Shown here: piece after piece, positions 53,766-64,000 of the stretch
How positions within the stretch are numbered: the stretch's first letter is position 1
Layout: the number at the start of each line of letters is the position of its first letter
Program-made: the position numbers and the translations under genes
Notes under the pieces: model-generated
Databases searched by the model: none
What the model saw: only the letters and a program-made list of their open reading frames with translations
What the model was told of the DNA's origin: nothing
Source: Onchocerca volvulus
Taxonomy: Eukaryota > Nematoda > Chromadorea > Rhabditida > Onchocercidae
DNA: 64,000 nt
Reading direction: 5' to 3'
NCBI GenBank assembly: GCA_000499405.2
Contig: HG738138.1
Span: forward strand, 14,323,208 to 14,387,207

Positions 53766-55244
53766 TTTTGGGCGGTAATAGTAAGTGGAATATAAAAGAA
53801 TTACAGTTCTCAACTTTCGTTAAATGAAGACAACAACGATATGTTGGCGAAACATTAGAATTTTTTACTGTTTTTCAAGACTGTCATTCTTTTTCATATC
53901 TAATAAAAGTTCGATCCAAGAATTTCATGAATTTATTACCAAATTAAGGCATACTTGAATTTTTGATAATTTGTTACTTTTCTTTGGATTATCATTTATT
54001 CTTCCTTGGATTATTATTTATTCTTTTATTAAAAACTCAACTAACTAATTGATCATTTCGTGGTCATTTGATTCATCAAAAGTAATTAGGCGAAAGAAAA
54101 GCGAATATTACACTCATGTGATTGAAAAAAAAAAAGAGAAAAACAGACGTTTGATTTCTTTTTTTTTTTTTTTTTTTTGCAAATTCTTGAACAAATACGA
54201 CGATGTTATTGTGCATTTTGTCGATGTATTTACTGGGCTACAGCTAAATAAATTAAATTATTATAATTTGAATTTGACAAAAGTTTTTTATTATGATAAT
54301 TTTCTTCATACTTTTCCAAAAGAATTTTTTTAGAAAAAATTCATTAAAATTTATAATTTTTTGTTGGTAATATCATGTAATCCGGAATTCAAATTCAGTG
54401 TAAACTTTCAGCTGGTTTATATATTTGTTTTTTAAGTCAATAAAATTTTAAGTAGCAAATTAATTTAATCATTTTATATTGTTTCATCGTTCTAATATCA
54501 AAATATTCATTACATCTGGGTGAAATACTAAGCATAAGTGCATTTTTATCTCAAAGAAACAAAATTTTGATGCATTGATTTCAAGAAAAATCATTTTTTA
54601 GTAAATAATCTTTTATGGATTTACCAAACTGTAATAAGAAATCATACCGTAAAAATGGTGTAGATTTTCCATTGTCTGAAAAAAAAAAAAATCAGCATGA
54701 AATATTACTAAAACTAAGCTATCTAAATCACTAAATCAGTAAAATCACCAAAATAATGATAAATAATGATGAATTTATACTATGCAATTCAGTGATTGCT
54801 TTGACGGTAATATTATACGTAATATACGGTATACTACAGCTAATCCCGGATCAAAAGAAAAGAAGGGGAAAATTTAAGAAAAATTGAATTAAAAATCAAT
54901 AAATTTATTTCCTATTTACAATCAATTCTTTAACGCTTTAATGTTTCACTTTTTTCTTGCTAATTATGCTAATTATTTCCGCTAAAATAAAGTGTTCATT
55001 ACTTTCATGAGAGTACACATGTACGAATGCATCATACTAAAATTATAAATACGAACAAGACATTTCGAACCATCATTGATAAAACATGTATTAAGCGTGC
55101 TAATACTTTTTTTTAATAGCACTGAATCTAACATAATTATTTTCAAAATGATAAAAAAATTCAAAGCATAACTAATTTGCCTAACATTTTTCCATATTTA
55201 ATATCCGTTTTTTTAAAAAGGAAAATAGTTTCTGCTCTCTCTCT

Positions 55245-55245
<1 letters not shown>

Positions 55246-55316
<71 letters not shown>

Positions 55317-55350
55317 GTAATAATAATAAATAGTAATAATAATAAATAAG
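55246..55350. repeat. AAT microsatellite
   Basis: More than 20 AAT units followed by three AAATAGTAATAAT-type interrupted units. Confidence 0.9.
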
Positions 55351-57450
55351 TTGAGTTATGCCTATCAGTGACGATAATGATTATATTGTGATAGTGATAA
55401 AAAAGGAGATAATCATTTCTGACGTAATGCGAAAGATGTTCCAGAATAATCTATCATACGTTTTAAGTTTCAACACTATTTGTTGAAGTATCTCAAGCTT
55501 TTTTTTGGTTTTTATGTTATTTTTTAAATTTTTTATTGTTTATCACTTGAGATATTAAAAATTTGTTTTTAGAACTGCATTAGTGTTCAAGTAATCAAAA
55601 ATTATTAATTCGGGATTAAATGTTATCTAAGCATTCATTATATACAAATTTCAATTTATCAAACAACATTCTATTCATTCTTGATCACATTTTAAATATC
55701 TCAGAATAATTGCATTTTAAATCAGAAAAAATTAATACTGGTTTGATGCCGTCAGTTTTCTTTTTTTCTATATTAAAGTTAGCAATTTAGTTTATTTGTG
55801 TCGTATCAAAATGATTTTGCTATTATTAATTAATCCATCTATATGACATTAGGAAAAAATAACTTAAATAAGAAAGGAATCCGTTCCTTTCCTTTTTTCA
55901 CTTTTTTCCTATGGAAATATTTCGTAAATTTATGCTTTACATGCAAATAAGGCATTGTATGATTGCTTATTTTGTTTGTTTATTTATTTATTTATGTTCT
56001 TTACCCACAAAATTTTAATCTATACTTATATACATTTTCTATCATATGACTGTTTATGTTTCCTTGCTTATTTATTATATTTATATTTATTTTTCCAACG
56101 CTAATAAAGTATTTTTGACCAGTCGTATTTTTCAAATTTTAAAATTTTGCCAAGGATTAGTTAAGTCTCATGAAAATCAGTCAACAAGATATGCAAATAA
56201 GCATATTATTCCTTTAGACTTGTGTATTTCCTGAGCCTAATTTTCTTTTCATCACCTCTCGCTGTTTACACAAGCATCTAAATTTATGCAAACTTGTTGG
56301 AATTATTTTTTAAAAATGATTTAATACACCATAAAATGCTGATTTTGATAAGTTTGCATTCTATTTCTAATTTCCCAATATAATTTTCATTTACATATTA
56401 TGCAAATACAATTATTCAATACATTTAATTTTGCATACATTGTATATAACTTTAATTTCATTCATTCATTTGTGAAATGAATCAGGAATCAGTCAATAGA
56501 TTAATGAGTGAATAAAATCAATCAATGAATCAGTGACTCTTTCTTTAATTCATTCATTCAGTAAATTCTTCTTAGTTAGTTAATTAATCGGCTCATTTTG
56601 TTTAGTAGTTATATACATTCCCAATATCTTCCTGGTTTGATAATTTATCAAAATATGAAAAAAAAGAAAAAAAATTGAGAAAGAACCGAGTGACAACAGG
56701 AAGAAAACGTGAATTATCTATTTCTTTTGATCAAATTTCTTTTCCTTTCTCATGAAGAAATGGATGACTTTGCAGGAAACCTCGGAAGAAATGAGCGGAT
56801 AATGGTAGAGAATGGAAATAAGCAAAAATTTTTTCAGGTAATTAAAAGATGGGACGAAGACGAGGAAGAAGAAGAAGTGATCAAAGATTATTGTTTCGGC
56901 AATTTCATTCTTATATTCCTAATTTGCCTTCTCGATCAAATGAATTACTAATTCCTTCTTTTTTTCCATCGAATTATTCCCTTGTCATTATTTCCTTCAT
57001 TCTTTGCACTCTTCTATTTTAATTCGTTTCTTCCTTTTTTTTTTTTCTTTCTGCTCTAATTATTTATTAAATAATTAGTCTAATTTTTTACAAAATGCTA
57101 TTGATAGTTCATTTTAAAAATGGAGATGAAAAATTATCAATTTGACGGTGTTTAAATATAAAATAGAGTTAATTCAATCGAATTGAGTGTTTGTCTAATT
57201 AATTCGTTTATTAAAGTAATTAATTAGCACTAGGAAACAAAGCTGGTGAATTATCGGTAATAACGGGACAATTCTCGCGACTTTTTTTTTTTCTTTTTTT
57301 TGTTATCATTGAAACAAATGAAAAGATAATTGATTCAAATAGCGAATATGATCAATAGATAGTGCAATTACTTATTAATCGTTAATTTGGCCATAAACTG
57401 AATAAAAATATGTTGAGTTATTGTATTAAATTAAAACAAGTGAAAAAATG

Positions 57451-57496
57451 GCAAGCTAATTAATCGATATTTTGTAACACCCAGTAATTAGCTTGC
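57451..57496. repeat. 12-bp perfect inverted repeat flanked by A and T tracts
   Basis: GCAAGCTAATTA (57451-57462) and TAATTAGCTTGC (57485-57496) pair perfectly across a 22-base loop. GAAAAAATG before and TTTTTTTTC after extend the stem imperfectly. Confidence 0.85.
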
Positions 57497-57539
57497 TTTT
57501 TTTTCATCTTTTATGCGATCATTTCAAAAAATGAACAAT

Positions 57540-57665
57540 AAGCGTTCAATTTTTTTTTTTTTTTTTTTTGAACAACAAGTGTTCGGTTTTTTCAAGTATT
57601 CAGTTTTTTCAAGTGTTCAATTTGTGTACAATTTGTGAAACAATGATTGTTCAATTTTTTTAAAT
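57540..57665. repeat. Short degenerate tandem repeats (AGTGTTCAATTTTTT)
   Basis: Five or so copies of about 17-20 bp: AGCGTTCAATTTTTT, AGTGTTCGGTTTTTTCA, AGTATTCAGTTTTTTCA, AGTGTTCAATTTGTG and GATTGTTCAATTTTTTT. They end about 50 bp before the small candidate gene at 57716. Confidence 0.7.
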
Positions 57666-57715
57666 ATTTCAAAATTCTAATTTGTCGAATACTATCAGTT
57701 TTGATATAACGAGAA

Positions 57716-58310
57716 ATGCAATTTCGTAATTCGCTAATCAATATGCTGGGTGAATTTATTGGTCTTCATAAAACGCCTGATTTCAAATTAAATTTTCAAT
57801 CTTCACAAGCTATTATTGAAGCTGTAGCTGCAGAAGCGAGACGTTATTCTGTATCAATGAGTTATTCATCGTCAGATAACACTGTTCATTTTTTATCTTG
57901 AAAATAAATTTTAAATTTTATAAAGATTTAAATAATTTAATTTGATCGTAAAATATGGCATAAATTATTAAAAATAAAAATTTATAAACATTTATTATTA
58001 TTATTATTATTATCATTATTATTATTATTATTATTATTTGTTGTTTTTATTATTTAATAATAGCAATAATTAACAATAATAATAACAACATTATTATTAG
58101 TCTTACTAATGTTGTTAAGTCTTAATTTTATCATTAAATATAACTATTGTAGAGTAATTATTACAGAAATTTGCGGTACATCAACGATCATTCTCGACGA
58201 ATAGTGCCCGTGAAAATCATGAAATGGCAAATATGGATCCATCGTATCGACGCCTTTCAGAGCCGACATCTTTGCCGTCATTTATGTCGCCCAAGACAAC
58301 GCCATGTTGA
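57716..58310 (+). CDS. Possible small two-exon gene, product unknown
   Basis: The first open stretch, 57716-57901, encodes MQFRNSLINMLGEFIG, continues with a helical QAIIEAVAAEARRYSVSMSY segment, then stops with TGA. An ACTATCAG site 17 bases before the ATG could be a trans-splice acceptor; an in-frame TAA at 57707 rules out an extension upstream. A second open stretch follows the good acceptor ATTATTACAG at 58166 and runs 58167-58310. It carries Ser-rich RSFSTNSARENHEMANMD, a RRLS phosphosite-like motif, and ends MSPKTTPC before TGA. A phase-0 donor (CT/GTATCA, near 57850) could join the two. Either part could instead be a terminal exon of a longer gene. Composition looks coding, but no family is recognised. 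Confidence 0.35.
57989..58040. repeat. TTA microsatellite
   Basis: About 16 ATT units with one ATC interruption, between the two open stretches of the candidate gene at 57716-58310. Confidence 0.88.
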
Positions 58311-60600
58311 GCAGCAATTGCTCGTGCATTCTCGTTAGTTAATACTGTATTCTACATTAAATAAGTCATTAAACTTTTAATTCTTATATGTTACCATAAT
58401 CATTAAGTTTGAGATATTACCGTAATGATCACATAAACATATATTATTGCAACCATGTAAACTTGACACGTCACCATAATCAACAAGATTAGTATATCAA
58501 TGTAAATGATTAAACTTTTATTTATTATCGTAATCACCAAGCTTCTTACAGTTACATTTCTGTAAGTTACAGTTGCACTCCTATAGTAACGATATAGTTA
58601 AATTATGATGAAAATGAACAAAAAATTCAAAGATACTGTAATAGTTATGCATTTGAGTCAGAAAGAAAATGCTAAATTAGGTGATGCTAATGGATAAGAG
58701 TGATTTCTTTCTGTCTCTCAAAAATAAAAAAAAAGAAACGAAATCTGACAAATGAACAAAAAGAAAAATTCCATTAGGTAAACTGTTTTAAAAAAAGGCA
58801 AAAAATATTAAACATCATTAACAATTCCAATTTAACAAATTCTCAGTTAATTTATAACAACCTTTTTTAAGTAAAAAAGAAAATTAACCGCTTTTAATAC
58901 ATACTAATTTGAAAAATTCTCTAATTTTTTACAATTTTACGTAAAAAAGAAAAAAGGAAAGACGAACAGTTAAAAATTATCAGCGGTTGATAACTGTTCC
59001 ATTGATTTGTTCAAATGTTTTTTAACTTAAAATACTTGAAAAATTAAAAGAAAGAGTAAATCTTGAATTTCAACTGGTTTTTGTTTTCTCTTTCTCTTTC
59101 TTCTTTTTGATTATAAATGTTGATAATAATTAAATATAATAAGTCCTTTACAATAACGATATTATATATGCTTTTTCTTATCTCATTTAAAATGACATTT
59201 GTCAAAGCATTGTTGGAAATTAATTTTTAATTTTTCAAAAACTTTTTGTTGCTTTTTCTTTTCTTTTTTATTTCGATATTTTGAATATTTTAAAGTCATA
59301 AATTTTTCTTAATTTTTCTGAAACTTTCTTTTCTATTTTCATTGTTTTAATTTTTGGAAAGAAATTTTTATTGTAAATTTTACAGGAGAAATAATCAGCC
59401 TTTCAATGATATAAAAACCGAATTGTCTAAGTAATTAAATTTAGAAATTCTCTTAAAATAGGGCGGGAGGAAAGTGAGAGAGGGAGAGAGAGAAAAGAAA
59501 AAAAGGAAAAATTTCCATTCAGATTTTATTAAAAAATCTAAGTGCTAATTAATATTAGTAAATGATGAGACGAAAAAAAGTTGTAAATGCATATTAAATA
59601 TTATGCCATTTTTGATGAATTAAAAATCAAAAATTTCTACTTCAAATTAACTTTAACAAAAAATTTTAATTTTATAGGGAAAAAGAAATCACGGAAACAA
59701 AGCTTATTGATTAGTTTTTTAGGAAGAAATGTTAAGGATGTAAACACTGATAATGATACAGATGATCGACGACAAAAAAAAAAAAAATACAATTGATAAG
59801 GTTCTGAAATGTTTTGCGGTTCATTTGCGATATATTCAAATAATTTGAGTAATATTAATACAAGATTATAATCTACAAATATTGTTTCGAGTCTATGCAA
59901 TCCGTTGACTAGAATAGAGAAAAAACTAGGAAAAATATTTAAAAAAAAAAAAGATCGAGGTTGATATCGAAATTAAAACGTCCGTATATAATTTGCAAGT
60001 AAATTCGAGTGTCATTAAGTATCTATTTGTTCTAAGTAGGCCTCACTATAAATGTTACGAATAACAGTTGAACCTCGGTTTTTTTGATTCCTTGATTGAA
60101 ATAATACATCTGTCACGTAATTTGAAAAATATTGTCAGAAATTAAGTATGATTTCGTTTGAGAATTATCTTATCATTCATTATTTCGATTTCATTTTAAA
60201 AATTTTGCATAAATTCGTAAAAATGATATGATTAATTCCATGTTCAATGTACCGAACGATCTTATCATGTCGGTACTTTTGTTTCCTTGTAATTATCTTA
60301 TGAATTTTAATAAAAATTACTTTATTGACTGGCCTTAAATAATAGAGCATATCAGCATTCATTTACTAATTCCAGTAATGGGTCTGTATCAGTTAATCAT
60401 CTTGTGATGCCTCATATCGATTACCTATGTCGTGAAAGAAATTAGTGGTTTTTTTTGTTGGGGAATGGAACTTTGTACAGATGATTTTATCGGTAATGAA
60501 GCCTTTGTTGTGACGAATTTTATTTGCTGCTAGTATGGTACACAATGAATTCATGAATATCGATAATACAACCGATAATTTGGACTTCTTCATACTGGGG
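58311..60600. other. Intergenic AT-rich sequence
   Basis: No exon or RNA gene can be supported. There are repeated CATAATCAxxAAG-like phrases at 58395-58560 and a pure purine strand (GGGCGGGAGGAAAGTGAGAG and on) at about 59460-59510. The open stretch at 59587-59796 is Lys/Asp/Asn-rich and not convincing. Confidence 0.45.
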
Positions 60601-60639
60601 AAGTTATCTTCGGGTTGTTAATATTGGGAATTAATCAAG

Positions 60640-62360
60640 TCTGATGAGGTTTGGGAAGCGTCACTCGCCGAATACTGAACCAGAACAAAGACTGGATACC
60701 TCAAACGCCGTTCGTCGAATACTGATCTGAATGCCCAGTTGAATACCGATCAATCAAAGAACTGAATGCCTCTTAACAAATAACAACCTTTTTATAGTGA
60801 AGTTTTTTTAACGATGTGAACCCAGCCAATATACAACATGTTAACCGGCAGCGCAAAAAGAGATTTAATTTACAACACATTAATTTTTTAGCACAAAGAA
60901 ATCCTGTTTCCTATTTGTCAACAATAGCATAATATACAACATGTTAATATATCGCAAAGGGAATTTGTTTACCCCTTTTCACCATAACACAACACTATTT
61001 TGGTTATACCAAGATATTTCTATAATACAAAAATCAAAATATTTCGGTTTTTCCGACATTCCTAACTGAAAAAGATCAAATATTTCAGGGGGATAAATTT
61101 AGGATTATTACAAAAAGAATTTCGTCTTATAACTTTATTTTGGTTAGTGGATGTTTCTTGCCCATACTTTTCAGAAGAGAGAATATCTGCAACCCCTATA
61201 CAAATAGCAAGAATTTCTGTTTAGCTGTTGGGGAAAAATCTTGCAATCTGATTTGTAGTTTGTTGGATTAGAGATCTTCTTGCTATTGTAACTTGTCTAG
61301 GTCAGCAATAGACCTCATTGGGTTTATACGATATTATTATACACGATACTTATAAAATAGTAAGAATTAAATAAACAATACAGGTAAATAATAAGAAATA
61401 CTAACAATCGCTTGAATGCTCACTATGTTGTCGTACTTTCTTTCCCAACTGTCGTTCTCTTTCCATTCCACTATTCTGTTGTTCCTGCTGAATGGCCGCG
61501 CGTGCTGTAGTCGAAACCATCTTCGAAACTGGATTGGAACTGAATTGCCGCTGATATTGATTTTGAAGCTACTGATTTTGAAAATACTGATTGAAGATAC
61601 TGATGTAGCTGATCCAAAAGCTTCTTTTTATGTGAATAATGAGACCTTTGTCATATTGAATAAAGGCAATCACTGAAATGGTTTGAAAACTTTTATAGAG
61701 CTGGCGCTATGACTTCAGGCTATTCCAGTTTTCCCAAGCCTTAAGCAGGAGAAACAGAGGGGAGAAGAATCAAAATAAGGCTATATTATTGAAATATATG
61801 AAGCTATTTTTCGAAATTAATATTTTCTGAAAAACAGCTCTCACTATCTGAATACCGTTAGCTGCAGCATGTCCAAGAAATTATCTGCAATGTGATCATT
61901 TAAAACAAAAGTTTCTACGATATAATTTTTTTTCCGTTCTCTTTGTATATTATTTTTTGGAGAGTTTTTTTCTTCTATATCATCTTGAAAGATTCGATAT
62001 GGTATACAGCTTTAGTCGGTTTAGCCGATAATTTGCAAATCCAGGTCCCGGATCAGCGCCGGTAATTCGCAGTATTGATGCTGGCCGTTCATTAATTATG
62101 GGTTTGACAGGCTTACAAAACATTAATCATACAGAAGGTTTTTTTTGGTGATTAGACAAAGGATAAGAGATGGACAATGCTTACAAGCTTCAATTCTTGT
62201 AACATTCCTGACAAGTAACGGATCTAAACATTTCATGCGATGTACAATAGCTCTATTAGCAGATCGGAAGATGAGAGAACAGAAGCCTTTATGCCCAGAT
62301 ATGGATAAGTGGTTCAATTGTCTGAGAAAATATTACAAATATCTCACACGTATTTGATTA
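60640..62360. mobile_element. GC-richer patchwork, possibly a decayed mobile element or pseudogene fragments
   Basis: This stretch is visibly less AT-rich than its surroundings. At 60650-60775 are short repeats of GAATACTGA/GAATGCC type. At 60830-60960 ATACAACATGTTAA occurs twice. On the minus strand, 61401-61568 is open and reads NPVSKMVSTTARAAIQQEQQ, then a Gln/Arg/His-rich end, preceded by a stop inside an FQNQ-type peptide repeat. On the plus strand, 62028-62150 is open (ANPGPGSAPVIRSIDAGRSL and on) and 62145-62357 encodes 70 residues. No reverse transcriptase, integrase or transposase motif is visible and no terminal repeat was proven. The mobile-element call is a guess. Confidence 0.25.
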
Positions 62361-64000
62361 TAATACGTTTTAATACGTTTTATTTATATTATAAAATATT
62401 TCAGTTTTACCGACAAGAGTTTCCAAAATAAAAATTTAGTACTATCATTTAAAAAAAATACTAATAAAAAATATGTTTGCGATTTTTTCTATTCTGACAT
62501 TTATTTTGATGTATTTCACAAATTTAAATATTATCTGCTTGCGATTTTTGATATTTTAACATTTGGTATAATTCAGACATGATTCGAAATAAATGAGTAA
62601 TAGGTTAATCTCATGAAAAATTAGTGATTTATTGGTAGCATGTTATTGATTGATGAAAAAATTGCATATTTTTTTTCAACGGATTTGTTAAACTTCCGAA
62701 ATGATTGGATTCATTCAGCCATACTTTTGAAAAATTAGAGTTGACTCATAATAGCAACTTAAATTTAAGCGTAAACCTAAACCTAGTTCTATTTTATTGT
62801 TTATTTTAATCTTATTAAACAATCAAATCTCATTTTTATTGTAATTTTAGTTTCCTTAAGTAATCTTATTTTATTTTAATGAATTACTGATCAAATTTTT
62901 ACGGTGCAATTACAATAACGACTTTAGAACTTAAAAATTTTAAGTTTAAATTTATCAACAAGCAAAGCTGCATGCATATGATACAATTCATCAAATCAGC
63001 ATGGAAGTCATTATCAATGCAATGAGCTTACCGGAAATAATTCGTTTCGCAATATATGCTATTCAAAATTATTTTTTTTCTTTCAAAGGTCAAGAAATTT
63101 CTGTGAATAAAATATCATTGAAAGCAGTGTATAACAACTACGTATGATGAAACCCATCAAATCAGCATAGAAATCAATATCAATACAATGAACTTATTTG
63201 AGATATTTTATGTTTCGTGGTACATGCTATTCAAAATCATTTTATCAAAGATCAAAACGATATTTTGTTCACAAAAAATCCAATTCACCGATTTTTTATG
63301 AATAAAATATCTTTTGGATCTTGGCTTGAAATGATAATTGATTCATTGCAACTAATTTGGTATAAAGACCTTTTTTTTTTTTTTGTTGGATATTCATTTT
63401 CATCCTGTCTATTGCTGCAAATTACTTCTTCCAGATTCATTTCTAATGATGGGTTTTTCAAGTTAAAAACAGCGAAATTGTAGAATTTATTCTGAGTACT
63501 TCGCTGAAATATTTGAATTCCTAATCAACCTCAGGTGTACATAGTTTGCATAATTTTTACATAATAGCTAAATGTAAATAATTTATATTTTTTGTGACGG
63601 AAACCAAATCTATCGTTTACAATTTTTATTCTGGCACTTTGCGAATTTCTCGAAATAAATTTTACAATTTTTACGTAGATTTGCCACACATAAAGTATAA
63701 TTAGATGCCATTTCGATGCTTTTCCTCAATTAAGGAAATTTAAATTTTCCCTTAAGGAAATCGAAAAAATTTGCTAGCTAACTTGGAACCAATCGTTCTT
63801 ATTACCAGTTCTTATTACTAATTAAATAAAATTATTTAAAAAGAACTAAGTATTGAAATCGCTTGGCATACCATTACTGACCATATTTTCGTTATATAAT
63901 TGCATTCGTTGTGGGGCATGCAACATAGCTCAATGCTACTTCTGCAGGTAAAATTTCCAAATTTTTAAGTTTCGACTAAATTTATGCGAAATTTAAAATG
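62361..64000. other. Right-end intergenic sequence
   Basis: Apart from the tandem duplication at 62945-63275, I see nothing with support. The open stretch 63217-63483 overlaps copy 2 of that duplication and has a Phe/Lys/Ile-rich translation, as expected for AT-rich noncoding DNA. Confidence 0.4.
62945..63275. repeat. Tandem duplication of about 160 bp
   Basis: Copy 1 is about 62960-63115 and copy 2 about 63120-63275. Shared phrases are CATCAAATCAGCAT(G/A)GAA, TATCAAT(G/A)CAATGA, TATGCTATTCAAAAT(T/C)ATT versus ACATGCTATTCAAAAT, and AAAG(G/A)TCAA. Divergence is moderate. A partial third copy may start near 63290 (ATGAATAAAATATC). Confidence 0.75.

Larger units (their letters stand above)
53017..57698. 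other. Intergenic region downstream of the UCH gene
   Basis: About 4.7 kb, mostly very AT-rich. An AATAAA at 53709-53714 could end the UCH transcript. Two overlapping hairpins lie at 53726-53765, an AAT microsatellite at 55246-55350, and an inverted repeat at 57451-57496 followed by short tandem repeats to 57665. A short open stretch at 56760-56837 ends in a plausible donor (CAG/GTAATT) but has no recognisable product. Confidence 0.5.

Noticed and set aside
56760..56837. Open stretch starting MDDFAGNLGRNERIM with a donor-like CAG/GTAATT, followed by a D/E-rich frame
   Set aside because: No acceptor or partner exon can be shown and no family is recognised. The phase would fit the 58167 exon, but that is too weak to annotate.
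59587..59900. Overlapping open frames on both strands
   Set aside because: Low-complexity Lys/Asn/Phe content and no splice signals; they are mirror images of one AT-rich stretch.
63217..63483. 88-codon open frame near the right end
   Set aside because: It overlaps copy 2 of a noncoding tandem duplication and includes a poly-T-derived FFFF stretch.

Overview
The window looks like nuclear DNA of a nematode. It is very AT-rich, with long T and A tracts. Introns are short to medium and almost always end in TTTNCAG/TTTTAG-type acceptors. Two genes have a spliced-leader-type acceptor a few bases before the ATG. The right-hand gene trio matches a C. elegans chromosome V cluster as I remember it. 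A clade III (spirurid/filarial-type) parasite is my best guess, but that is inference from base composition and gene style only.

All four well-supported genes are on the + strand. (1) 421-30248 holds 48 exons of a giant type I membrane protein, about 3,113 residues in the window with the N-terminus missing. It is a homologue of insect Bark beetle/Anakonda, the triple-repeat protein of tricellular junctions. The layout is three copies of SRCR + right-handed beta-helix + CUB-like + beta-helix, then a C-type-lectin-like domain, one membrane segment, and a long Ser/Cys/Pro-rich tail ending in a PDZ-ligand-like ETSM. (2) 35508-39404 is cytosolic malate dehydrogenase, 8 exons, 330 aa. (3) 46419-49653 is a TMX1/DPY-11-type membrane thioredoxin with a CPAC active site, 7 exons, 267 aa. 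(4) 51161-53016 is a ubiquitin C-terminal hydrolase of the UCH-L1/L3 class, 5 exons, 227 aa.

The rest is intronic or intergenic: 30.2-35.5 kb, 39.4-46.4 kb, 49.7-51.1 kb, 53.0-57.7 kb and 58.3-64.0 kb. These hold many small tandem or spaced duplications, inverted repeats and AAT/TTA microsatellites. A possible small two-exon gene lies at 57.7-58.3 kb. A GC-richer patchwork at 60.6-62.4 kb looks like decayed mobile-element or pseudogene sequence.

The main leads are: the splice-phase break between exons 34 and 35 of the Bark homologue, the only failing junction of 47; a GC-rich, ORF-bearing island in its intron 18 that could act as an alternative terminal exon; a furin-like site just before the lectin domain; the conserved mdh / dpy-11 / ubh neighbourhood; and a large imperfect inverted repeat at 32.4-33.05 kb. 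I found no CRISPR array, rRNA or convincing tRNA, and nothing bacterial.
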